A stretch of DNA of 64,000 bases. It comes from Brevibacillus fluminis. GTDB lineage: Bacteria; Bacillota; Bacilli; Brevibacillales; Brevibacillaceae. The stretch spans positions 248,001 to 312,000 of the forward strand of contig NZ_RHHQ01000012.1 of assembly GCF_003710825.1 (NCBI RefSeq), given 5' to 3'. Of this stretch, positions 27,223 to 35,376 are shown piece after piece. A model generated the notes under the pieces. It had not been told where the DNA came from. It did not search any database and was given only the letters and a program-made list of their open reading frames with translations. The first letter of the stretch is position 1. Every line of letters starts with the position of its first letter. The position numbers and the translations under genes are program-made.

Positions 27223-27283
27223 GCATCCATCACGCGCAGCCGTAAACACTTGATGCCACAGCAGCCCTTGCTCCATTAGCTCG

Positions 27284-27338
27284 TTTTACCAAAATTTAAA
27301 CATCCCTGAACAATCCGTTAACGTTGTTATTGTATGAT
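27284..27338 (+). promoter_or_regulatory. Pho-box promoter of the PhoX-like gene
   Basis: Four TTAACA-like hexamers follow one another at near-helical spacing: TTTTAC (27284), TTAAAC (27296), CTGAAC (27306), GTTAAC (27317). A -10 box TATGAT (27333-27338) follows 10 nt later, and there is no -35 box. This is the layout of PhoP-activated Bacillus promoters. Confidence 0.7.
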
Positions 27339-27425
27339 TGACAACGTGATGCACCGCTTGGAGCAGGTGTGATGCCGACCTTTCATTATCAAAAAATTCT
27401 ACAGGTTCCGGAGGAGAGTTCAAGA

Positions 27426-29333
27426 ATGAGCAAAAAATCGATCCGCACGAAAAAGCTACTTATTCCGATCATGAGCATGGCCCTGCTTGTACCTTCTGTT
27501 TCTCCAGTACTGGCAGCGTCTAGCAACGCCAAAATCAAATCCGTCGAATTCATCGGCATGGATGCGCCGAAAAATGCCAAGGACATGGCCAATATTTATA
27601 CAACTGCTTCGGCAAAAGTAACCTATGCGGATGGGACAACGAAAAAATTCCCGCTTACTTACAAAACCTTATTCAAATCAACCGATACGATCAATGGCAC
27701 ACAAGCTGGTGTCGCCATCGATGTAAACGGCAAGCCGATCATGGATAACAGCGTTCCTGGCCAGCCGGTGCCATACGTTTCCGATGCTCCCGATGCCAAC
27801 AGCTTGATGAAAATCGACGGGCAAGCTCCGACCGGAAAAGGCGGCAATCCGCTAACGCTGGTCACCCATTATGAATACATTACTGCTGATAACGTTGGCA
27901 AATCCGCCTACGGCATTATTCCCGCATCCGTAAGCGTAGCGACAATCAACCAGGACAAGAAGACAGGCAAACTGACGGCTACCGATTTGAAAAAAGTCGA
28001 CTTCTCCAGTGTGGACGGGCTGTGGATCCCGTGCAACGGGTCGCTCACCCCATGGAATACCCATTTGAGCAGCGAAGAATATGACGCCGATGCACGTGAA
28101 TACGAAGCTGACCCAAGCAAAACTTTTGTCGGCTCCTTCACCAAAAACTATTTCCAAGATGAAAACAAACAAGGGAATCCGTACGCATACGGCTACATTC
28201 CGGAAATTACGGTTCACAAGGATGGCAGCTCCTCCGTCGTCAAGCATTACAGCATGGGACGCTTTTCTCATGAATTAGGGAAGGTTGCCCCTGACCGCAA
28301 GACGGTTTTCTTCGGCGATGACGGCGCAAACACAATGCTGTTCATGTATGTGGCCGACAAAGCGGCCGATTTGTCCAGCGGCACATTGTATGCGGCGAAA
28401 TGGCAGCAAACCGATGACAAAGATGGCGGCTCTGCCAAACTCAAGTGGATCCAGCTTGGCCATGCGACAGATGAGGAAATCAAGGAATATATCGATAAAG
28501 GAATCAAGTTCAGCGACATCTTTGAAGTATCGGACAAGGATGCGGAAGGCTTCACCAAAATCAAGACCTACCCATCCGGTAAAATCGAAAGGCTGAAGGT
28601 CAAGCCGGGCATGGAAAAAGCGGCAGCTTTCCTCGAATCCCGCCGATACGGAGCGATTCTCGGCGCTACATCCGAATTCAACAAAATGGAAGGTATTACA
28701 ATTAACAATAAAGACAAGAAAGTCTATGTGGCGATCTCCTATTTGGAAAAAGGCATGGAGAGGGACAGCAAAGGAGACGATCCACAGGACGACATCCGCC
28801 TGCAAAAAATTAAAGCCGGCGCCACCTATGAGCTGGCTTTGAAAGGCAAACAGAAGGATAGCAAGGGGCGCTCGATTAAAAGCGACTATGTAGCCGCTAC
28901 GATGAACGCGTTGGTTGTCGGAGAAGACTTGCCGAAAGCGGATGAGTTCGGGAATACGGCTGTCGTGGACAAAGTGGCGAATCCGGACAACCTTTCCTAC
29001 TCCGAGGATATGCGGACCTTGTTTATCGGGGAAGACAGCGGTATGCACGCCAACAACTTCGTCTGGGCGTACAACGTGGATACCAAAAAATTGTCCCGCG
29101 TTTTGTCGGTTCCGTCTGGTGCGGAAGCGACCGGCTTGCAAGTCGTGGATAACGTTAATGGATTCACGTATGTGATGAGTAATCTACAGCATCCCGGCGA
29201 TGAAATGATCCTTCCCGATCCGTTGAAAGCCGATGTTGAAAAATACATTAACGAAAACTTTGATAAAAAGCGTTCCGGTATGATCGGGTACATCAGCGGC
29301 ATCCCGGGGATGGAAAAAGGCAATGGGAAATAA
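27426..29333 (+). CDS. secreted PhoX-like phosphatase (DUF839)
   Basis: 635 residues from the ATG at 27426 (GGAGGAG upstream). A classic Sec signal peptide ends at VLAAS about residue 30; no twin-arginine motif is present, although many PhoX proteins use Tat. The rest matches the DUF839/PhoX beta-propeller (GLWIPCNGSLTPWNTHLSSE near 198-217, then MGRFSHELGKVAPD, and a late YSEDMRTLFIGEDS). PhoX enzymes are calcium/iron phosphomonoesterases. The Pho-box promoter supports a phosphate-scavenging role. Monocistronic. Confidence 0.82.
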   Translation: MSKKSIRTKKLLIPIMSMALLVPSVSPVLAASSNAKIKSVEFIGMDAPKNAKDMANIYTTASAKVTYADGTTKKFPLTYKTLFKSTDTINGTQAGVAIDVNGKPIMDNSVPGQPVPYVSDAPDANSLMKIDGQAPTGKGGNPLTLVTHYEYITADNVGKSAYGIIPASVSVATINQDKKTGKLTATDLKKVDFSSVDGLWIPCNGSLTPWNTHLSSEEYDADAREYEADPSKTFVGSFTKNYFQDENKQGNPYAYGYIPEITVHKDGSSSVVKHYSMGRFSHELGKVAPDRKTVFFGDDGANTMLFMYVADKAADLSSGTLYAAKWQQTDDKDGGSAKLKWIQLGHATDEEIKEYIDKGIKFSDIFEVSDKDAEGFTKIKTYPSGKIERLKVKPGMEKAAAFLESRRYGAILGATSEFNKMEGITINNKDKKVYVAISYLEKGMERDSKGDDPQDDIRLQKIKAGATYELALKGKQKDSKGRSIKSDYVAATMNALVVGEDLPKADEFGNTAVVDKVANPDNLSYSEDMRTLFIGEDSGMHANNFVWAYNVDTKKLSRVLSVPSGAEATGLQVVDNVNGFTYVMSNLQHPGDEMILPDPLKADVEKYINENFDKKRSGMIGYISGIPGMEKGNGK

Positions 29334-29356
29334 GTCGAACGAAGCATGATGAAAGA

Positions 29357-29390
29357 AAGCTCAAGCCTGCGAGGGCGAGAGCTTTTTTTC
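29357..29390 (+). terminator. terminator after the PhoX-like gene
   Basis: AAGCTC and GAGCTT arms, with an inner GCC/GGC stem, run into seven T's. Confidence 0.85.
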
Positions 29391-29467
29391 TTCCAACCGG
29401 GCTTGTGGTGAACATGATAAGGCTCACCGCGCTTGATCTTAAACGAATCTCCAGAATAGCTGACCGC

Positions 29468-29547
29468 CAGTCTAACACTTTATTTCTCAGTGTAGTGCTT
29501 TATTCTTCGGTCAATAACTTTATTTTACAGTCTGCAACTTTATTTTA
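29468..29547. repeat. four tandem 20-bp repeats upstream of a tetR-type promoter
   Basis: Four head-to-tail units with exact 20-bp period start at 29468, 29488, 29508 and 29528. All share (C)(A/G)GT near the start and CTTTATT at positions 11-17; unit 1 reads CAGTCTAACACTTTATTTCT. The last unit ends 9 bp before a -35 box. The regular two-turn spacing suggests an array of protein-binding sites on one DNA face. No known motif fits. Confidence 0.85.
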
Positions 29548-29556
29548 TGGAAGCAC

Positions 29557-29585
29557 TTGTAAAAGCAGCGGCGTTCCTTTATCAT
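29557..29585 (+). promoter_or_regulatory. sigma-A promoter of the TetR gene
   Basis: TTGTAA (29557-29562), a 17-nt spacer and TATCAT (29580-29585), 25 bp before the start codon. Confidence 0.65.
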
Positions 29586-29609
29586 CCAAAAATGAAAGGG
29601 TGTTCATTT

Positions 29610-30200
29610 ATGGTGCAAGTGTTGAAAGAAGAGCTGCGCCTTTCGATTCTGAGCGCAGCAGAGGAAGAATTCATACAGCACGGATATGCGCAGTCTTCCG
29701 TGAAGCGGATCGCACAGAAGGTAGGTGTATCGGTTGGCAACCTATACCGCTACTTCGACGGGAAGGAAGCGCTGTTCGATGCCGTCGTGGACCCGGCGTT
29801 CCATGAGCTGGAGCGGTTGATGCGTAACCCCGAACCGCGTCCGCAGCAAACGGAGCCGATGTTTGAGCAGATCGTGCTTGCACTGACAGACTTGAGTGAA
29901 GCGTACCGCCGGCCGCTTTTGATAGTGATCGATGGCAGCAAAGGAACACCACGCGAGGAAGTGGTTCATGCACTGTTCGAGCAGATGGCTGGCAACGTTC
30001 TCTCCCATATGCAGGCGTATAATGCCAAAGCAGGGCGGGATGTGTTTGAGGAACAAGCTGCCTGGCCTGTTGCCGTCGCGTTTTTGCAAGGATACTTTGA
30101 AATCATCCGGCGTCATGCAAAACGAGAGGAGCGCCAAGCGATGGTTCGCCAGTATGTTGCATTCTGGTATGAGGGGCTGCGAGCTTTTTTGTACAGATAA
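29610..30200 (+). CDS. TetR/AcrR-family transcriptional regulator
   Basis: 196 residues from the ATG at 29610 (AAAGGG upstream; an earlier in-frame ATG precedes the promoter). Helix-turn-helix at about 28-48 (SSVKRIAQKVGVSVGNLYRY), all-helical effector domain after it. The hydrolase gene follows 88 bp downstream in the same direction, with a CCTTAT/ATAAGG dyad in between, so the two probably form a regulator-enzyme pair. Its own promoter is preceded by the 4 x 20-bp repeat array. Confidence 0.85.
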   Translation: MVQVLKEELRLSILSAAEEEFIQHGYAQSSVKRIAQKVGVSVGNLYRYFDGKEALFDAVVDPAFHELERLMRNPEPRPQQTEPMFEQIVLALTDLSEAYRRPLLIVIDGSKGTPREEVVHALFEQMAGNVLSHMQAYNAKAGRDVFEEQAAWPVAVAFLQGYFEIIRRHAKREERQAMVRQYVAFWYEGLRAFLYR

Positions 30201-30213
30201 GAATTTATAAAAT

Positions 30214-30230
30214 CCTTATCCAGTATAAGG
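30214..30230. promoter_or_regulatory. palindrome between the TetR gene and the hydrolase
   Basis: CCTTAT-CCAGT-ATAAGG is a perfect 6-bp dyad without a U-tract. It is more likely an operator than a terminator; the upstream TetR protein is a candidate ligand. Confidence 0.4.
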
Positions 30231-30288
30231 GCAACCGCGGTTCCATCATGTTCAAATAATGAATGGAAGTTCACTTTTGGAGGGCGAA

Positions 30289-31158
30289 ATGAAACGGATC
30301 GTTCGGCAATTCACTACGGCAGACGGATTCAAAGTGGAATATTCTATCGTCGGGCAAGGGGAGCCCATCCTGGTGATGCACGGCGGCCATTCGAATTGCC
30401 ACGAGGAATTTGGCTACAAGGACCTTGTCAGCAATGGGTACTCGATTATCACACCGTCCAGGCCGGGGTATGGCAAAACGGCAAAGGAGCTCGGACTTAC
30501 GATCGGAGCAGCTGGCGCGGCATACGCACAGCTGCTGGATGAACTGCAAATTGCACAGGTGCATCTTCTCGCCATATCTGCGGGTGGACCGAGCGGAATC
30601 CATTTCGCCTCCCGCTTTCCACAGCGAGTCAAAAGCCTTACGCTGCAATCGGCGGTCGCTGCACAGTGGCTGACGCCTGCCGACAAAACGTACAAGGCGG
30701 CAAAGCTATTATTTCAGCCGCGTACAGAAGCGTACGTTTGGGGGATGATGCGTCTGATGAACAAACTTAGTCCCCGCTTCCTGTTGAAAAGCATGCTCCC
30801 GTCCTTCAGTACGCGTCCAGCTGGGGAACAGATGAAGCTTTTTAGCGAAGAAGATTTGGAGCAGTTCCGGTTGATGGTAAACCGGCAGCGATCGGGACAC
30901 GGTTTTTTGCTCGATTTAGCGCAGACCAGTGACGACCTCAATTCGGTTTTGGCGGCAGTCCGCTGCCCGGCTTTGATCATGCACAGCGTCCATGATGCAA
31001 GCGTGCCTGTGGAACATGCCCGCCATGCGCATCGGCTTATTCCGGGTGCACAGTTGTGCGAGCTGGATTCGTGGGGGCATTTGATTTGGCTGGGGAAGAG
31101 AGCGGCAGATGTATCGCAGAAACTGCTGGCGTTTTTGGATGCTCTTGGTGGTGAATAA
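30289..31158 (+). CDS. alpha/beta-fold hydrolase
   Basis: 289 residues from the ATG at 30289 (GGAGGG 4 nt upstream). The oxyanion-region motif MHGGHSNCHE lies near 28. The nucleophile elbow reads AISAG, with Ala in place of the first Gly of G-x-S-x-G. The acid is the Asp in HSVHDASVP and the His is in SWGHLIW. The triad is therefore complete. Substrate unknown; probably controlled by the preceding TetR protein. Confidence 0.83.
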   Translation: MKRIVRQFTTADGFKVEYSIVGQGEPILVMHGGHSNCHEEFGYKDLVSNGYSIITPSRPGYGKTAKELGLTIGAAGAAYAQLLDELQIAQVHLLAISAGGPSGIHFASRFPQRVKSLTLQSAVAAQWLTPADKTYKAAKLLFQPRTEAYVWGMMRLMNKLSPRFLLKSMLPSFSTRPAGEQMKLFSEEDLEQFRLMVNRQRSGHGFLLDLAQTSDDLNSVLAAVRCPALIMHSVHDASVPVEHARHAHRLIPGAQLCELDSWGHLIWLGKRAADVSQKLLAFLDALGGE

Positions 31159-31174
31159 ATGGTCGGGCAAGCTG

Positions 31175-31504
31175 CTAAGACAGCTTGTAGAAAAAAATCA
31201 GGCCGACGAAAAAGTTCGGAAGCCCTATCAAGGCAAAAAAGTGCGCGTGCCCCAACCATTGGCGCAAATAGCGGCTGGACAAAAAGCCGCCCACTGCGAG
31301 GCAGAGCGCGCCGAAATAGCCGGAACCATACGCGGCGATCGCCCAGTTTTTTGTTACGAGCGACAAAAGGGTGCAAACCAAGGCAATGAGACACCCGACC
31401 CCGAGGGAGCGTTTTAATTTGCTTCGTGATTGTTGATCGAACAAAAACGGGACGATCAAAAAGCAGCTGGCGAGAATCAAAAAGACAATGCCGAATGTGA
31501 GCAT
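31175..31504 (-). CDS. small membrane protein
   Basis: 109 residues from the ATG at 31504 (AAAGGAG 7 nt upstream); the frame is open further but without a start signal. Four predicted membrane helices (LTFGIVFLILASC, LGVGCLIALVCTLLSLV, a Gly/Ala-rich third, FFALIGLPNFFVGLIFF). No recognised family. Convergent with the hydrolase gene; a CAAGCTG/CAGCTTG hairpin overlaps its 3' end. Confidence 0.7.
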   Translation of the reverse strand: MLTFGIVFLILASCFLIVPFLFDQQSRSKLKRSLGVGCLIALVCTLLSLVTKNWAIAAYGSGYFGALCLAVGGFLSSRYLRQWLGHAHFFALIGLPNFFVGLIFFYKLS

Positions 31505-31630
31505 GACGACACTCCTTTTGGAACTTGTGATTGCTACAGATTTACGAAATTTCCCATAAGAAGTTTCAGTTTTCCACGTGTGCTGACCAAAAGAAAAAAG
31601 CGGCATCGAGCCGCCTATATTCCCCTATTA

Positions 31631-32020
31631 TTAGCCGCGAGCCGCCCAAGCCTCCACTTCCACCTTCAACGCAGGCTGAGCCAATGCGGCAACATAGCCG
31701 AGCGTCGTCGACGGTGGATTGCCGCCATGAAAGTCGTGCCAAATCGCTTGATAACGCTCGCGATCCGGTTTTTCGGTAAACCAGATGTTGATTTTCAAAA
31801 CCGCTTCCGGCGTCACGCCCTCGCTATGCAAAATCCGCTTAATATTGGCAAGTGCATTCTGAAACTGTTCTTCCACCGTCTCCGGGATATGACCGTCCAG
31901 ATCTACTCCAACCTGCCCGGACAATACAAGCAGCTCCGCATCCCGCGGCATGATCGAAATGTGCGAGTAGGCGCCGACTGGAGGCGCTACCGTCTCAGGG
32001 TTTTTCCGAATTACGTTCAT
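31631..32020 (-). CDS. RidA family protein (reactive imine/enamine deaminase-like)
   Basis: 129 residues from the ATG at 32020 (GGGAGG 8 nt upstream). It resembles YjgF/YER057c/UK114 proteins (LVLSGQVGVDLDGHIPETVE, then ALANIKRIL and VLKINIWFT). RidA members hydrolyse enamine/imine intermediates released by PLP enzymes. The catalytic Arg expected late in true RidA is not evident in the final strand, so this may be another subfamily. Confidence 0.85.
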   Translation of the reverse strand: MNVIRKNPETVAPPVGAYSHISIMPRDAELLVLSGQVGVDLDGHIPETVEEQFQNALANIKRILHSEGVTPEAVLKINIWFTEKPDRERYQAIWHDFHGGNPPSTTLGYVAALAQPALKVEVEAWAARG

Positions 32021-32048
32021 AATTACTGCCTCCCTTCTTAATGGCTGA

Positions 32049-32078
32049 AGTATAGCATTTTTTGGAAAGTTGGCGCAA
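32049..32078 (-). promoter_or_regulatory. promoter candidate for the RidA-family gene
   Basis: On the minus strand TTGCGC (32078-32073), an 18-nt spacer and TATACT (32054-32049), 29 bp before the start codon. Confidence 0.55.
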
Positions 32079-32115
32079 TTGGACGCTACAGTTTTAACCC
32101 TTAAGACCACCTACC

Positions 32116-33021
32116 CTACTCCCCAAAACGATTCAACACCGAATAAAACCCCTGCAAAAATCGGTAAAACAACTGTGCCGTCGGCGGCAGCTGGCGATTC
32201 GTCGGTGTGATTACCCCAACCGTACGGCTGATGGCGGGCTCGCTGAGCGCATGCTTGACGGTCGTGCGCGGCATGCTGTCAAACAGCGTTGACTCGGGGA
32301 GCAGCGTCACGCCAAGTCCAGCGGCCACAAACCCTTTGATCGCATCGATATCTTCCCCTTCGAACGAGACGCGCGGCTCAAAGCTCAGCTCCCGGCACGC
32401 GTTCACTACGAATTCCCGCAGCACGTAGCCGCGGGGAAACAGTACAAACGAATCATCGCGCAGCTGACTTAGGCGTAGCGAGTCCGTGCGGGCGAGCGGA
32501 TGATCGGAGGGGAGCAGGGCGACGATTCGCTCCTGAAAAAGGATCTCGCCTTTCACCTGCTTCTCCTGCGTCGGGACAGGCCCTAAAAGTGCCAGATCGA
32601 TCTCACCCTTTGTCACAGCATCGACCAAAGAGCGATAAGCGCCCTGCTGCAACACGAACGTAGCATGCGGATGTTTAGCGCGAAACGCCGAGATGACGGA
32701 AGGGAGCGTATGCGCTGCCAAGCTGCTAGGAAACCCGATGCGGATGACACCGCGCTCCGGATCGAGAAACTCCTCGACTTCTTTTCGCGCCTCTTCAATC
32801 ACTTGCATGGCCTGTTCCATTCGGTTGAGAAACGTTTTGCCGATCGGGGTGAGCTTCAGGTTGCGGCCATCACGAAAAAACAGATCGATCCCGAGCTCGG
32901 TTTCCAGATTAAATATCTGGCGGCTGATCGCGGATTGAGCGACATGAAGGGCATGTGCGGCTTCCGTCATATGCTCTCGCTTGGCGACCTCGATAAAATA
33001 TTGAATCTGCCGAAATTCGAT
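32116..33021 (-). CDS. gltC: GltC-like LysR regulator, apparent AUC start
   Basis: Closely resembles B. subtilis GltC over its length, including AQSAISRQI, DPERGVIRIGFPSSLA and IDLALLGPVPT. The first ATG (32970) would remove the start of the helix-turn-helix. Upstream in the same frame the DNA encodes EFRQIQYFIEVAKREH, exactly the family N-terminus, with ATC (33021-33019) at the methionine position and GGAGAGGGGG 10 nt before it. Either an AUC start is used or the gene is impaired. Divergent from glutamate dehydrogenase, a known partner of GltC signalling. Confidence 0.85.
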   Translation of the reverse strand: MEFRQIQYFIEVAKREHMTEAAHALHVAQSAISRQIFNLETELGIDLFFRDGRNLKLTPIGKTFLNRMEQAMQVIEEARKEVEEFLDPERGVIRIGFPSSLAAHTLPSVISAFRAKHPHATFVLQQGAYRSLVDAVTKGEIDLALLGPVPTQEKQVKGEILFQERIVALLPSDHPLARTDSLRLSQLRDDSFVLFPRGYVLREFVVNACRELSFEPRVSFEGEDIDAIKGFVAAGLGVTLLPESTLFDSMPRTTVKHALSEPAISRTVGVITPTNRQLPPTAQLFYRFLQGFYSVLNRFGE

Positions 33022-33082
33022 CGCAAACCATCCCCCTCTCCAATCGATCGCAATATGCGATGAATATTATCTAATAGTTATA

Positions 33083-33111
33083 TTGTTTCGATTATTCTAC
33101 ACAATTAAAAT
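33083..33111 (+). promoter_or_regulatory. promoter candidate for glutamate dehydrogenase
   Basis: TTGTTT (33083-33088), a 17-nt spacer and TAAAAT (33106-33111). An AT-rich dyad-like stretch just upstream (about 33064-33084) is a possible GltC site. Confidence 0.55.
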
Positions 33112-33170
33112 ACGGTTGTATAGAAAGAGAGACAGAATTTGGGGTTGTGGAGTGAAAGGAGTAGAAGAGA

Positions 33171-34445
33171 ATGACCATTGCACAAGAGACGGAAAACCGT
33201 GCTGAAAGCTTGAATCCGTACCATATCGTCCAATCACAGATCGAACATGCGGCAGAGCGGTTGGGATTGCCGCGCCATGTTATCGAGATTATGAAAAAGC
33301 CGAAGCGGGTGCTGTCCGTCAGCTTTCCAGTCAAGCTCGATGACGGGACAATCCGCGTATTCGAAGGATTCCGTTCCCAGCATAACGACGCGATTGGCCC
33401 GACGAAGGGCGGGATTCGCTTTCATCCGGACGTAAACGAAGACGAAGTCAAAGCGCTGTCCATGTGGATGTCGTTCAAGTGCGGCGTGGTCGGTTTGCCG
33501 TACGGCGGCGGGAAAGGCGGCGTCATATGCGATCCGCATCAATACAGCAAAAGCGAAATCGAGCGCATCAGCCGCGGCTTCATGGAGGCGATCGCTGATT
33601 TCATCGGGCCTGATAAAGATATTCCAGCTCCGGACGTGTATACGACGCCGCAAATCATGGGCTGGATGATGGACACGTACAGCAAGCTGAAAGGGGCCTA
33701 CAGCCCCGGTGTGATCACCGGCAAACCGCTGATCATCGGCGGCTCCCAGGGGCGGAGTGCGGCTACGGCCCAAGGCTGCGTTTATACGATTGCCGAAGCG
33801 ATGAACCATCTGGGCAAACCGCTGCAAGGTGCAACCGTCGCGATCCAAGGTTTTGGCAATGCCGGGCGGATCGCTGCTGATCTGTTGGCAGAGCACGGCT
33901 GCCGCATCGTGGCGGTCAGCGACTCCAAAGGGGCGCTTTACCAGCCAGAAGGGCTTGATTTGGCAGAAGTGAAACGGCTGAAGGACGGTTCCGCGATCAC
34001 GGATTACCCGGCGCAGTACCGGTTGCAGCGGGCGGAGGAGATTTTGGAGCTGGATGTAGATATTTTGATTCCGGCTGCTTTGGAAAACGTGATCACCGCT
34101 CAAAATGCGCATCAAATCAAAGCCAAGATCGTCGCTGAAGCGGCAAACGGCCCAACGACACCGGAGGCAGACCGCATCCTTTTTGAAAAGGGAGTGCTGG
34201 TCATCCCCGATATTTTGGCAAACGCGGGCGGAGTGACCGTTTCCTATTTCGAATGGGTGCAAAACTTGATGCATTACTACTGGAGCGAGCAGGAAGTGAA
34301 TGAAAAGCTGCGCACTATCATGATCCAATCATACCAAGCGGTAAGTCAGCTCGCTGCCGAGCACAAAACCGACTTCCGCACAGCAGCGTACATGATCTCC
34401 CTCAAACGCATTCACGAAGCGATGCGTGCGAGAGGCTGGGTATAG
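33171..34445 (+). CDS. gudB: NAD(P)-dependent glutamate dehydrogenase
   Basis: 424 residues, the usual length of RocG/GudB-type enzymes. Substrate-site motifs GPTKGGIRFHP and LPYGGGKGGV (catalytic Lys), then APDVYTTPQIM and a Rossmann NAD site with IQGFGNAG near 226. It deaminates glutamate to 2-oxoglutarate and ammonia. The divergent GltC-like regulator suggests a coupled carbon/nitrogen switch. I use gudB; rocG would be equally valid from sequence. Confidence 0.9.
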   Translation: MTIAQETENRAESLNPYHIVQSQIEHAAERLGLPRHVIEIMKKPKRVLSVSFPVKLDDGTIRVFEGFRSQHNDAIGPTKGGIRFHPDVNEDEVKALSMWMSFKCGVVGLPYGGGKGGVICDPHQYSKSEIERISRGFMEAIADFIGPDKDIPAPDVYTTPQIMGWMMDTYSKLKGAYSPGVITGKPLIIGGSQGRSAATAQGCVYTIAEAMNHLGKPLQGATVAIQGFGNAGRIAADLLAEHGCRIVAVSDSKGALYQPEGLDLAEVKRLKDGSAITDYPAQYRLQRAEEILELDVDILIPAALENVITAQNAHQIKAKIVAEAANGPTTPEADRILFEKGVLVIPDILANAGGVTVSYFEWVQNLMHYYWSEQEVNEKLRTIMIQSYQAVSQLAAEHKTDFRTAAYMISLKRIHEAMRARGWV

Positions 34446-34518
34446 CCTGCGTCCTGAGAAAATGCTTGCCATGATGCACGAACGTGCTTATGATTAAAAG
34501 CAATCGAATACGCGATGT

Positions 34519-34607
34519 ACACTAGGGGGGCCAACCTGGCTGAGATGGAAAAGTCGTTTTCCGGACCCTTTGAACCTGATCTGGTTAAGACCAGCGGAGG
34601 GAAGTGT
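34519..34607 (+). promoter_or_regulatory. TPP riboswitch (THI element)
   Basis: Conserved cores are present: CTGAGA (34540-34545), then ACCCTTTGAACCTGATCTGG and GACCAGCGGAGGGAA. P1 is closed by ACACT (34519-34523) with AGTGT (34603-34607). It binds thiamine pyrophosphate and, with the terminator at 34673, should switch the thi operon off when TPP is plentiful. Confidence 0.95.
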
Positions 34608-34672
34608 TTGACGGCTGTTTCACATGATGCCAGCGGTGTTGTGCCCATGCATTCATGCAAAACGTCTATTCC

Positions 34673-34704
34673 AACCACTTTTTCTTCGGAAAAAGTGGTT
34701 TTTT
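34673..34704 (+). terminator. riboswitch-controlled terminator
   Basis: A perfect 12-bp stem (AACCACTTTTTC) capped by a TTCG tetraloop and followed by T's, between the TPP aptamer and tenI. Confidence 0.9.
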
Positions 34705-34746
34705 GCGTTTGCCGCGCTATTCGAACTTACGCGAGGGGGCTTCAGC

Positions 34747-35376
34747 TTGAATCGAGAGAACCGGGAATTGCATCTGATTTCGAACGGAAAGCTGCCGTTG
34801 GCGGAATTCGCGGATGTTGCTGCACATGTCTGGCCATGGGTGACCGCCATCCATCTGCGAGAAAGGATGAAGACGGCACGAGAGCTGTTGGACGGGATCG
34901 ACCTGCTTCGTCAAGCTGGCGTGCCGCCTGAGAGACTGTACGTCAATGACCGTGCCGATGTTGCGGCAGCAGCAGGAATTCGAGGCGTTCACCTCGCCTA
35001 CCATAGCCTGGAGCCAGGACAGGTCAAAGCGATATTGCCACGAATACGCATCGGCAAATCGGTTCATTCCATCGCGGAAGCACGGCACGCCGAAGCAAAC
35101 GGAGCGGATTATGTCATGTTCGGCCACGTTTTTGTGACGAAAAGCAAAGCAGGGCTAGCCGGTCGAGGGCTTGCAGAGCTTGCTGAAGTGGTTCGCGCAG
35201 TCTCCATCCCCGTCATTGCTATCGGTGGGATAACGCCTGAGAACGCGGAATCGGTGCTCGAAAGCGGTGCAAAAGGAATAGCAGTGATGAGCGGCATTCT
35301 TGGTGCTGCGAATCCGGCGCGTGCCGCTGAAGATTATTGCCGCACGATAAAAGAAGGAGGCGTTCACGACCAATGA
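34747..35376 (+). CDS. tenI: thiazole tautomerase TenI
   Basis: 209 residues from the TTG at 34747 (GAGGGGG 7 nt upstream); the open frame before it is riboswitch RNA. ThiE-like TIM barrel, but FGHVF with its histidine and the VMSGI end are typical of TenI rather than thiamine phosphate synthase. It aromatises the thiazole product of ThiG. First gene of tenI-thiO-thiS-thiG-thiF, the B. subtilis order without tenA before it and thiD after it. Its stop overlaps thiO (ATGA). Confidence 0.88.
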   Translation: MNRENRELHLISNGKLPLAEFADVAAHVWPWVTAIHLRERMKTARELLDGIDLLRQAGVPPERLYVNDRADVAAAAGIRGVHLAYHSLEPGQVKAILPRIRIGKSVHSIAEARHAEANGADYVMFGHVFVTKSKAGLAGRGLAELAEVVRAVSIPVIAIGGITPENAESVLESGAKGIAVMSGILGAANPARAAEDYCRTIKEGGVHDQ

